5,664 nt of DNA from Bacillota bacterium. GTDB lineage: Bacteria > Bacillota > Clostridia > Peptostreptococcales > Anaerovoracaceae. Made by a program: the position numbers and the translations under genes. Within the stretch, counting starts at the first letter, position 1. Every line of letters starts with the position of its first letter. Below the pieces are notes generated by a model that saw nothing but the letters and a program-made list of their open reading frames with translations, was not told the DNA's origin and searched no databases. Where the stretch lies: contig JAEEUO010000086.1 in assembly GCA_016286935.1 (NCBI GenBank), positions 1-5,664 of the forward strand, given 5' to 3'. Positions 1 to 5,664 of this stretch are shown in pieces.

Positions 1-705
1 TCCGGCCCGATCTCCGTGACCTACACCGCGTTCGACGGGACCGTCTTCCACGAGAACGATTTCACCGGAACGAAGCGCACCGTCGACATCAAGGTCGACA
101 GTACCGTTTCGCATAATACGCTTCAGCTCGCATCTACGACGACCGCCTTTACGAGCGGCTACCGTAATCCGGATCCCGAGATGATGAGCAGCCATTCGAA
201 CATCCTGGGCGAGTTCGAATTCGCCGCCCCGGGCAACCTTCCGGATGAGCAGTATTTGACGGTGAGCGTCGACCCGGACAAGCTCAAGGTCACCAACGTT
301 TTCTTCCCGATCCAGAACAGCACCCGGATCACGGACATCGAGGTGACGCTGAGCAACGGCGAGGTCCGCAAATACCCGGGAACGACGCTTACCCTTCACT
401 GGAGTCAGGCCGTTTCTCTGTACGATCTCAATCTGGCAAATCCCACAAATCCCGTTCCCTCCGGCGAGACGATCGCGTCCGTAAAGGCGAATCTGGGGAC
501 GTTCGACGCCACCGCGGCGAGACAAATGCTGAGAGTGTTCGGATGGTTCTCGGACGCGGTCGTGGCAGGCGCGACCCCCGGCGACTACCCGATCCCGGTC
601 ACCTTCAAGGCCGAAAACGCTCTCGGCGAGTCATGGACACGCTCCAGCAACCTCATTTACAATGCCGCACGCAGTGTAAGAAGAGCCAGTGCACAATCGT
701 ATCCG
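1..705 (+). other. Unassigned N-proximal beta-rich segments (residues 1-235)
   Basis: I do not recognise a family here. The translation has alternating hydrophobic and polar stretches (for example YLTVSVDPDKLKVTNVFFP and ITDIEVTLSNGEVRKYPG) typical of beta-sandwich, Ig-like extracellular domains. Near residues 189-203 the pattern GATPGDYPIPVTF resembles the closing strand of NEW3- or Ig-like modules, where 'PGxY' precedes a final V/F-rich strand. A dibasic stretch, RSVRRAS, at bases 670-690 marks a probable linker to the next segment. Base composition is slightly less GC-biased than the repeat region (more AAA, AAT, TTT). The window begins inside this part, so its first domain may be incomplete. 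Confidence 0.5.
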
Positions 706-3700
706 GAATCGGTCTCGATCAACTCCGGCGAGAGTTTTACCGCCAGAATGGAACTGCATCCCAACTATCATTTCAATGGAACGGGCACTACGTTCGAACC
801 GGTCTTCTACGTCGTCGAGCTCCCCGGCATGCGCCTTGACACGACGTCCATCGTGATGAAGGAAAGATTCGACAGCTCCCCGTTGACGGCCGTCGATCCC
901 TCCCGGATCAAGATGGAACAGGTCATCCTGAATGACGGAACGAATGACTACAACGCCTGGAAGATCTGGGGCGAGAACACGCGCCTGTCGCAAGTAAGGA
1001 AGGACGGCAGAAGCGCTTACAGTTACATCGACATCGAACTCACGATCGATACGGATGAAAACATCGCTCCGGGAACGTATGACCGCTCCAGAATCTTCTT
1101 CGCCTCATCCAGGGACAGACTGTACATGAACGGAAGCGGAACCGCGGGCGGATCCTCAGTGTATTCCGCTTCCCCCGACTGGTACGATTTCAACAACAAC
1201 GGCGACCGTACCGAGGTGCGGAACGGCGCGTCCCCGGCGGCGGTCACCATCGCCTCCGCCAAGGACATCACCGTCTCGGGCTGGCTGAGCCACACCGCGA
1301 CGGGCCTTCCGAAGGTCGCGCCGTACGTACCGGGCTCGACGACCAACGTGGTCTACTTCAGGCCGGGCGAGAACGTCTTCTACAACATCGAGGTGAATAA
1401 CAACCTCGAGAAGGTCACGCTCGACAACAAAGTCCGCGTCATGATCCCGATCCCGCAGGCGACGATCTCCGGATCGACCGTCACGCCCGTCAACGTCGAC
1501 GGAACGTACACCCACTATCAGGCCGACGACTTCCAGTGGCCGATGCAGCTTCTGGAGATCGTCCACAACCCCGATAACACCCGCTATTCCATCAAGTATT
1601 ATACCGGTGAGATCACCATCGATCCGGTGAGCGGCGACGTGACCGGCACCAGCGGAAACGTCTACACCAATCCGAACTACGCCCATGAGATCACGGAAGG
1701 CATCGGAAAGGTCAGCCTCATCGAGATCTATTCGAACGACGGCGTGAGCCTCCCCCACGACGGCCCCGGCGGCTCCTCCTACTCCGAGGAGTTCCAGATC
1801 CCGATGACGATCAACGTCGATCAGCATACCGCCGAAGTCGCCCACCTGAACGGTAAGATGAACGTCTTCCGGCCGTTCTTCTGGAGACAGTCGGCCAATT
1901 CGGCGTCCTTCTTCGACGCGGGATACGTCGCCGCCGAGCTGACGCTGGGCCACATCAACGGCTTCGTCTTCAACGACGTCGACCAGAACGGCCTCTACGA
2001 CCTGCTCGTCGACGGCCTTGTCGAAAACGTCACGGTCGAGCTCTATGACAACGCCGCTCTGACGGGCACGCCCGTCGGCACGGACGTTACCGACGCGAAC
2101 GGCGAGTACGCCTTCACCGGCCTTGCCCCCGGCAGCTACTGGGTGAAATTCGTCAACCCGTCGCCCACGGCGAGACACTTCGCGGTCAACGCGCCCTACA
2201 ACATCACGAACAACATGTTCCGGGTCGACTCCGACGCGGTCGCGGCCGCCGGCCACGGCTACGGCGTCGCGGCGGTCTCGATCCCGCGTTCCCCGTCTCA
2301 GGCCTCGCTCCACAACCGCTTCGTTTCCGCCGGATTTGAACTGCCGCTCAACGTCACGTTCAAAAACAGCGACACGGCCAAAGGCCACGTCACCGTCGTT
2401 ACGGCGAATGACGCGGACGCTCCGGCCGGCGTAGCCGTTCAGGCCTGGAGAAACGAAACGCTGATTGCTCCGTCGCTGGCGACGTCACCCGAAACCGGCT
2501 ATGCCTTCGCGCACTGGACGGTCGAAGGAACCGGAGCCGTGTTCGACATCGCGAGCCCGGTCACCGAATCCGTGACGCTCGTCGCGAACTGGGAAGGGCA
2601 GCCGGTCGCCATCACGCTCGACGCGAACGGCGGCGAATTCTCCGGTTCGGCTGCGACGCTGACCGGCCTTACGGTCCGTACGGACGAACTGATCTCCACC
2701 GTCGTGGCGAACCCGGCCTACGAACAGCCGACGCGTGAACACTACGCGTTCAGCGGCTGGTTCCTCGACACCGGGTCGACGAACACGATCGACGGCGTCG
2801 CGATGCCTTCGACGGGCACCACGATCTACGCCGGATGGGCGAAGAGCGAGGAACAGGTCACCTACGTCGCGAACGCGCCCGCGGGACAGACCGTGGACGC
2901 CGCCTCTCTGCCGAACCCGCTTTCCACGTGGGAAACGATCGGCGGCACGGTCACCGTCGCCGCGAATCCGACCTGCTCCGGCGGCTACACCTTCGTCGGC
3001 TGGGTCGCTACGGGCGGCCTCACCGGCATGTTCCATGACAGCGATACGTTCACGATGCCCGGCTCGGCTGTGACGCTCACTGCGCAGTGGGCCGCGCCCG
3101 GAGACGTCACGATCCTCTTCGACGCGAACGGCGGCTCGATCACCGCCGGCAACGCGATGAACCACGTCGCCGTCGGCAACACCGTCGCGGTCCCGACGAT
3201 CACGAGAGACGGATACACTCTCAACGGATTCGATTCCAACAACACGGCCCACTATCCGAACCTCGCTCCCAGCGCGAACGTGTCCGGCAGCGCGGTCGCG
3301 GGACAGCACGTCACCTACAAGGCGAAATGGCTCGCCCAGAACCGCCAGGTCTCGTACCAGAGCGGCGCTGCCGCCGGCCAGACCGTCGATAATCTCCCGG
3401 CGAGCGTGAACGCGGCCGTCGGCTCGACCTTCACGGTCGGCGCGGCTCCGACGACTAACGGCGGCTACACCTTCGCCGGCTACAAGGCCAGCGGTGGAAT
3501 CACCGGTACGTATTTCCCCAACGACACCTTCACGATGCCGACCACGAACGTCGTCCTGACGGCGCAGTGGAACGCTCCCGGACAGGTCGTCTTCGACTTC
3601 GACGGCAACGGCGGTATCCTGAAGAGCGGCCAGACCGCGTACCACGTCAGCGTCGGTTCGACGATCACGCTCCCGACGTTCGAGAGAACAGGGTACACCT

Positions 3701-5664
3701 TCAACGGCTTCACCAGCAGCAAGCCGGGGGTTTATCCGAACCTTTCGGCTTCGGCGACCGCTTCCGCGGCCGCGAAACCGAACGAGAACGCGACGTTCAC
3801 GGCGCAGTGGACGGAGACCAAGTATGCCGTCACCTACAATCTGAACGCTCCGAACGGCCAGACCGTGACGCCGGCGACGATCGCCGGCTCGACCGCGGCG
3901 TACAACTCGACCGTCACGACGGCGGCCGCACCCACCGCGACGGGCGGACACACGTTCGCCGGCTGGGTCGCCTCCGGCGCGCTGACCGGCGCGTTTGATG
4001 CCGCGAGCACCTTCACGATGCCCGCGGGCGCCGTGACGCTCACGGCGAAGTGGAACGCTCCCGGCAACGTGTCGATCGCGTTCAACGTCGATGGCGGCAC
4101 GATCACGAACGGCGTCGCCGTCGTGCACAGCGTCCCCGTCGGTTCGACCGTGGACCCGATCCCGACCGTCACCAAGACCGGCTTCACGTTCGGCGGATGG
4201 AAATCGAACAACGGCAAATACGCTGATCTCGGCCCGACCGACACGAAGACCACGGCTGCGGTAGCGAACGAGAACGTCATCTACACGGCGAGCTGGACCG
4301 CTTCGACGGCCAACGTCACCTACGCGGCGAACGCTCCGACCGGCCAGACCGTCAGCGGCATGCCCGCTCAGCTCAACCAGACCCACACCGTCGGAGCGGA
4401 CGTGACGATCGCAGCGACTCCTCCGACCGCGAGCGGCGGCTACGTCTTCGACGGCTGGAAGGCGACCGGCGGACTCACCGGTACCCACCAGGCCGGCGAA
4501 AGCTTCAAGATGCCCGCGACGGACGTCACGCTGACGGCGCAGTGGCAGGCACCCGTCGACATCACGATCACCTTCGAACCGAACGGCGGCCAGATCAGCG
4601 GCGGCACCCACACCGGCAGCGTCGTCTACAACGTCGCTCCCGGAACGGCGCTCACCACGCTTCCGACGTTCACGAGAGAAGGGTACGAATTCGCCGGCTT
4701 CAATTCCAACAACGCGACGTACTATCCGAACCTCGCGGCGAACGCGACGCAGACCGCCGTTGCCACCGCGAACGAGAACGTCATCTACACCGCGCAGTGG
4801 ACGGCCAAGACGCTGCACGTCGAGTACCACAGCGGTGCCGTTTCCGGCCAGACCGTAACCAATCTCCCGCAGAGCCCCGTGGACGCCGCCACCGGCTCGA
4901 CCTTCACGGTCGACGCGACTGTTCCGACCTCCACCGGCGGCTACACCTTCGCGGGCTACCAGGCCAGCGGCGGACTCACCGGTACGTTCTTCCCGGGCGA
5001 CACCTTCACGATGCCGACCACGAACGTCGTTCTGACGGCGCAGTGGGCTGCTCCCGGACAGGTCGTCTTCGACTTCGACGGCAACGGCGGTATCCTGAAG
5101 ACCGGCCAGACCGCGTACCATGTCGGCGTCGGTTCGACGATCACGCTCCCGACGTTCGAGAGAACAGGCTACACCTTCAACGGCTTCACCAGCAGCAAGC
5201 CGAACGTTTATCCGAACCTTTCGGCTACGGCGACCGATTCCGCGGCCGCGGTCGCGAACGAGAACGCGACGTTCACGGCGCAGTGGACGGCAACCGAATA
5301 CGTCGTCACCTACGTGCTGAACGCTCCGAACGGCCAGACCGTAACGCCTCCGTCGATCAATGCGGTGAACAAGAACTTCGGCGAGACCGTCACCGTTGAA
5401 TCGGGACTCACCTGCACGGGCGGCTATACCTTCGTCGGCTGGGTCGCTTCCGGCGCGCTGACCGGCGCGTTTGAAGGCGGACAGACCTTCAAGATGCCCG
5501 CTGGCGACGTGACCCTCACGGCGGAATGGAACGCTCCGGGAAAGGTCACCTTCGCGTTTGAAGCGAACGGCGGCCTCATTCAAAGCCCGACGACGAGCCC
5601 GGCCACCGCGAGCCCGATCTACCACGTCGCTGTCGGCGCGAACGTACCCCCGGCCCCGACCGTC
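1..5664 (+). CDS. Giant repeat-rich surface protein (adhesin-like), internal fragment open at both ends
   Basis: Frame 1 is open for all 1,888 codons, with no stop and no credible start in the window, so the true protein is longer at both ends. In order, it shows unassigned beta-rich segments (residues 1 to ~380), a Gly/Ser linker with an Asp/Asn-rich loop (~377-407), a DUF11-like region (~419-644), one SdrD B-like domain (~649-760), two divergent lead-in repeats (~795-946), and alternating A-type and B-type InlB-like repeats (947-1888). Composition is rich in Thr, Val, Ala, Gly and Asn, with only two Cys, as expected for an exported extended protein. Families with this layout are usually cell-surface adhesins or matrix proteins, but no ligand or substrate can be read here. 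No signal peptide, sortase motif or membrane anchor is visible because both termini are outside the window. Methionine codons such as the pair at 181-186 are internal, since homologous-looking coding sequence runs through them without a break. The reading frame is certain; the adhesin role is inference. Confidence 0.93.
706..1128 (+). other. Second unassigned beta-rich segment (residues 236-376)
   Basis: This stretch opens with SYPESVSINSGESFTARMEL and closes with IELTIDTDENIAPGTYDRSR followed by IFFAS. The 'APGTY' plus hydrophobic strand ending parallels the 'TPGDY' ending of the preceding segment, so the two may be diverged copies of one Ig-like fold; this is inference from a weak pattern. 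Its middle is rich in charged residues (KERFDSS, QVRKDGRSAY), unlike the nearly uncharged repeat region. No catalytic motif is visible. A ligand-binding head domain is one possibility, but nothing in the sequence identifies a ligand. Confidence 0.45.
1129..1221 (+). other. Gly/Ser linker with Asp/Asn-rich calcium-loop-like motif
   Basis: The translation runs MNGSGTAGGSSVYSAS and then DWYDFNNNGDRTEV. The first part is a flexible Gly/Ser linker. The second has a D-x-N-x-x-G-D-x-x-E spacing (Asp codon at 1186, Asp codon at 1204, Glu codon at 1213) resembling the short calcium loops seen in dockerins and in many surface proteins just ahead of a structured domain. Calcium binding is inferred from this spacing only; there is just one such loop and no partner helix motif. 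Confidence 0.4.
1255..1932 (+). other. DUF11-like extracellular region preceding the SdrD B domain (residues ~419-644)
   Basis: The segment starts near DITVSGWLSHTATG and contains VAPYVPGSTTNVVYFRPGEN followed by VFYNIEVNNNLEKVTLDNKV and RVMIPIPQ. A proline-rich 'P' plus 'PGxxVxYxIxVxN' followed by a hydrophobic 'VxIPIP' strand is the general look of DUF11 or conserved-repeat modules in wall-bound proteins. The later part (FQIPMTINVDQHTAEVAHLN, then FRPFFWRQSANSASFFDAGY) resembles the tail that often connects such a region directly to an SdrD B domain, as happens here. The family call is by eye and tentative. It is longer than a single DUF11 repeat, so it may be two domains. Confidence 0.4.
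1945..2280 (+). other. SdrD B-like domain (residues ~649-760)
   Basis: The opening INGFVFNDVDQNGLYD matches the SdrD B start pattern 'GxVFxDxNxNGxxD'. It continues with NVTVELYDN, then TDVTDANGEYAFTGLAPGSY and WVKFVNP, which matches the 'TDxNGxYxFxxLxPGxYxVxF' core, and ends with a 'SDAVAAAGHGYGV' stretch like the usual C-terminal edge. About 110 residues is the normal size. In staphylococcal Sdr proteins these prealbumin-like modules bind calcium through the Asp/Asn-rich first loop and act as rigid stalk elements. Here a single copy sits between the N-terminal part and the long repeat stalk. This is the most securely recognised non-repeat domain in the window. Confidence 0.85.
2383..2592 (+). 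repeat. Lead-in repeat A0, divergent InlB B-repeat-like
   Basis: About 70 residues, starting with GHVTVVTANDADAPAG and ending ETGYAFAHWTVEGTGAVFD followed by VTESVTLVANW. It keeps the skeleton of the later A modules (V-T-x-x-x-x-x-A-P-A-G, G-Y-x-F-x-x-W, V-T-L-x-A-x-W) but lacks their GQTV and FTMP motifs. It most resembles the divergent InlB B-repeat type. Bases 2281-2382 before it form a linker without a recognisable domain. Confidence 0.6.
2593..2838 (+). repeat. Lead-in repeat B0, InlB B-repeat (Listeria-Bacteroides type)
   Basis: 82 residues with the hallmark ITLDANGGEF near the start, EHYAFSGWFLDTG in the middle and TTIYAGW at the end. This is the standard layout of InlB B-repeats: 'FDxNGG', 'GYxFxGW', 'xTxYAxW'. 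It differs from B1-B6 by lacking the AP(G) lead-in and the YPNL stretch, so it is an older or independent copy capping the array. Confidence 0.75.
2839..3090 (+). repeat. Repeat A1 (A-type, 84 residues)
   Basis: Begins AKSEEQVTYVANAPAGQTV and ends DTFTMPGSAVTLTAQW. Consensus features of the A type are all present: V-T-Y, the invariant GQTV, a 'GGYTFxGW' turn, 'GGLTG', 'TFTMP' and 'VTLTAQW'. It carries one of only two Cys in the window (codon 2974-2976, in NPTCSGG). It is the first member of the regular array and is the counterpart of A4 in the higher-order repeat. Confidence 0.8.
3091..3330 (+). repeat. Repeat B1 (B-type InlB B-repeat, 80 residues)
   Basis: Begins AAPGDVTILFDANGGSI, has RDGYTLNGFDSNN and HYPNLAPSA in the middle, and ends VTYKAKW. 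It fits the InlB B-repeat pattern, with Phe in place of the usual Trp in 'NGF'. The 'FxSNNxxxYPNLA' signature is shared specifically with B4. In InlB the corresponding module has a compact ubiquitin/SUMO-like beta-grasp fold. Confidence 0.85.
3331..3570 (+). repeat. Repeat A2 (A-type, 80 residues)
   Basis: Begins LAQNRQVSYQSGAAAGQTV and ends DTFTMPTTNVVLTAQW. The turn motif reads FAGY instead of F-x-G-W, a variant shared only with A5. Its last 111 bases differ from the matching part of A5 at 10 positions by hand count, placing A2 and A5 as higher-order repeat partners. Confidence 0.85.
3571..3810 (+). repeat. Repeat B2 (B-type InlB B-repeat, 80 residues)
   Basis: Begins NAPGQVVFDFDGNGGILKSG, has RTGYTFNGFTSSKPGVYPNL, and ends NATFTAQW. 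It is nearly the same as B5: 16 of 240 bases and 8 of 80 residues differ by hand count, with no length change. This is the closest pair in the window and indicates recent duplication or gene conversion. Confidence 0.88.
3811..4053 (+). repeat. Repeat A3 (A-type, 81 residues)
   Basis: Begins TETKYAVTYNLNAPNGQTV and ends STFTMPAGAVTLTAKW. Partner of A6, with the same length and 51 of 81 residues identical by hand count. The two share NAPNGQTVTP and GWVASGALTGAF. The middle of the module (residues ~1294-1311) is the variable part. Confidence 0.85.
4054..4296 (+). repeat. Repeat B3 (B-type InlB B-repeat, 81 residues)
   Basis: Begins NAPGNVSIAFNVDGGTI, has KTGFTFGGWKSNNGKYADL, and ends ENVIYTASW. 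It keeps Trp in 'GGW', unlike the other regular B modules (B1, B2, B4, B5), which have Phe, and it has YADL where the others have YPNL. It closes the first three-pair unit; its expected partner B6 is cut by the window edge. Confidence 0.85.
4297..4545 (+). repeat. Repeat A4 (A-type, 83 residues)
   Basis: Begins TASTANVTYAANAPTGQTV and ends ESFKMPATDVTLTAQW, with YVFDGWKATGGLTG in the middle. Counterpart of A1 by position and by the V-T-Y-x-A-N-A-P-x-G-Q-T-V opening, but the pair has diverged much more than A2/A5. It lacks the Cys of A1. Confidence 0.82.
4546..4800 (+). repeat. Repeat B4 (B-type InlB B-repeat, 85 residues)
   Basis: Begins QAPVDITITFEPNGGQISGG, has REGYEFAGFNSNNATYYPNL, and ends ENVIYTAQW. 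It is the longest B module, with extra residues after 'NGG'. The 'FNSNN...YYPNLA' part pairs it with B1. The DNA at its end (from 4768) is the same as the end of B3 (from 4264) for 23 bases, so neighbouring modules also share sequence. Confidence 0.85.
4801..5046 (+). repeat. Repeat A5 (A-type, 82 residues)
   Basis: Begins TAKTLHVEYHSGAVSGQTV and ends DTFTMPTTNVVLTAQW. Partner of A2, sharing the FAGY turn and the 'SGA' opening. It is two codons longer than A2, the extra codons lying ahead of 'GGYTF'. The pair therefore combines a near-identical 3' half with a more diverged 5' half. Confidence 0.85.
5047..5286 (+). repeat. Repeat B5 (B-type InlB B-repeat, 80 residues)
   Basis: Begins AAPGQVVFDFDGNGGILKTG, has RTGYTFNGFTSSKPNVYPNL, and ends NATFTAQW. 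It is the near-identical partner of B2 at an offset of exactly 1,476 bases. Substitutions cluster in the Ala/Ser-rich stretch just before 'NENATFTAQW'. Confidence 0.88.
5287..5529 (+). repeat. Repeat A6 (A-type, 81 residues)
   Basis: Begins TATEYVVTYVLNAPNGQTV and ends QTFKMPAGDVTLTAEW. Partner of A3 at the same 1,476-base offset. It carries the second Cys of the window (codon 5413-5415, in LTCTGG), at the same module position as the Cys in A1 rather than in A3. Confidence 0.85.
5530..5664 (+). repeat. Repeat B6 (B-type InlB B-repeat, cut by the window edge)
   Basis: The first 45 residues begin NAPGKVTFAFEANGGLIQS and reach HVAVGANVPPAPTV. It matches the front half of B3 with about six extra residues after the 'NGG' motif (a Pro/Thr/Ser stretch at ~5587-5619). 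The aromatic turn and the closing strand lie beyond the window. The array therefore continues to the right. Confidence 0.82.

Larger units (their letters stand above)
2839..5664 (+). repeat. Higher-order repeat: two units of three A-B pairs (second unit cut by the edge)
   Basis: Unit 1 is A1B1A2B2A3B3 (2839-4296, 1,458 bases). Unit 2 is A4B4A5B5A6B6 (from 4297, incomplete). Offsets between partners are 1,458 (A1/A4), 1,455 (B1/B4), 1,470 (A2/A5), and 1,476 (B2/B5, A3/A6, B3/B6). Module-specific signatures repeat with a period of three: Trp-Tyr-Trp at the A-module turn and SNN, SSKP, then a B3-type signature in the B modules. This shows that a block of about 490 codons was duplicated after the six-module order existed, or that copies have been homogenised since. 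Confidence 0.8.

Noticed and set aside
181..186. A tandem Met codon pair that could be a start site.
   Set aside because: The preceding 60 codons are open and look like the same beta-rich exported protein. There is no signal peptide after the Met pair and no convincing Shine-Dalgarno sequence ahead of it.
543..839. Small + strand open frames in other registers (543-839, 2735-3073, 3087-3392, 3567-3998, 4542-5399).
   Set aside because: They lie wholly inside the recognised domain and repeat coding sequence, translate to Arg/Pro/His-rich shadow peptides, and have no ribosome binding site context. The repeated ones simply echo the DNA repeat.
1945..2280. Cna B-type collagen-adhesin domain instead of SdrD B.
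   Set aside because: The opening 'GFVFNDVDQNGLYD' with its Asp/Asn loop and the 'TDANGEYAFTGLAPGSY' core fit SdrD B better. Cna B domains share the later core but not the opening loop. The folds are related, so the functional meaning changes little.
2485..5625. A 1,046-codon open frame on the minus strand, and a second of 410 codons at 1156-2388.
   Set aside because: Both are in exact codon register with the sense gene, so antisense stops appear only where the sense strand uses TTA, CTA or TCA. TTA and CTA are not used and TCA occurs only at 631, 1105, 1156 and 2485, which are precisely where the antisense frames end. The antisense translations are Arg/Asp/Val-rich, low-complexity and without domains.
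2839..5664. Possible CRISPR array or other non-coding repeat array.
   Set aside because: Repeat units are about 240 bases and multiples of it, diverged mainly in ways that preserve the reading frame, with no short direct repeat and unique spacer pattern. They are protein-domain repeats.

Overview
The whole window is the interior of one very large gene on the + strand. Reading from base 1 in steps of three gives 1,888 codons with no stop, and neither the start nor the end of the gene is inside the window. There are no intergenic bases, RNA genes, promoters, terminators, insertion sequences or CRISPR arrays. The product is a multi-domain, repeat-rich protein of the type bacteria and some archaea export to the cell surface as adhesins. 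That is inferred from its domain types, because the signal peptide and any wall or membrane anchor lie outside the window.

Layout: (1) bases 1 to about 1140 encode beta-rich, non-repetitive segments that I cannot assign to a family. (2) A Gly/Ser linker with an Asp/Asn-rich loop (1129-1221) leads into a second non-repetitive region (1255-1932) that looks like a DUF11-type surface module. (3) Bases 1945-2280 encode one SdrD B-like domain. (4) A short linker is followed by two divergent lead-in repeats (A0, B0; 2383-2838). (5) From 2839 to the window edge two repeat types of about 80 residues strictly alternate: A-type (resembling divergent InlB B-repeats) and B-type (canonical InlB B-repeat, also called Listeria-Bacteroides repeat). 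There are six A modules and five full B modules plus a sixth cut by the edge.

Above this two-module rhythm is a higher-order repeat. Three A-B pairs (A1B1 A2B2 A3B3, 2839-4296) are repeated in the same order from 4297 (A4B4 A5B5 A6B6). Offsets are about 1,455-1,476 bases, and B2/B5 differ at only 16 of 240 bases by hand count. The array probably continues past the right edge.

Organism: the DNA is GC-rich, third codon positions are mostly G or C, and Leu codons TTA and CTA are absent. AGA is nevertheless used freely for Arg. The SdrD B plus InlB-repeat combination suggests a surface protein of a GC-rich gut- or rumen-type bacterium or possibly a methanogenic archaeon. The sequence does not let me name the lineage with confidence. 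Nothing here shows a multi-gene system. The interest lies in the repeat architecture and the unassigned N-terminal part.
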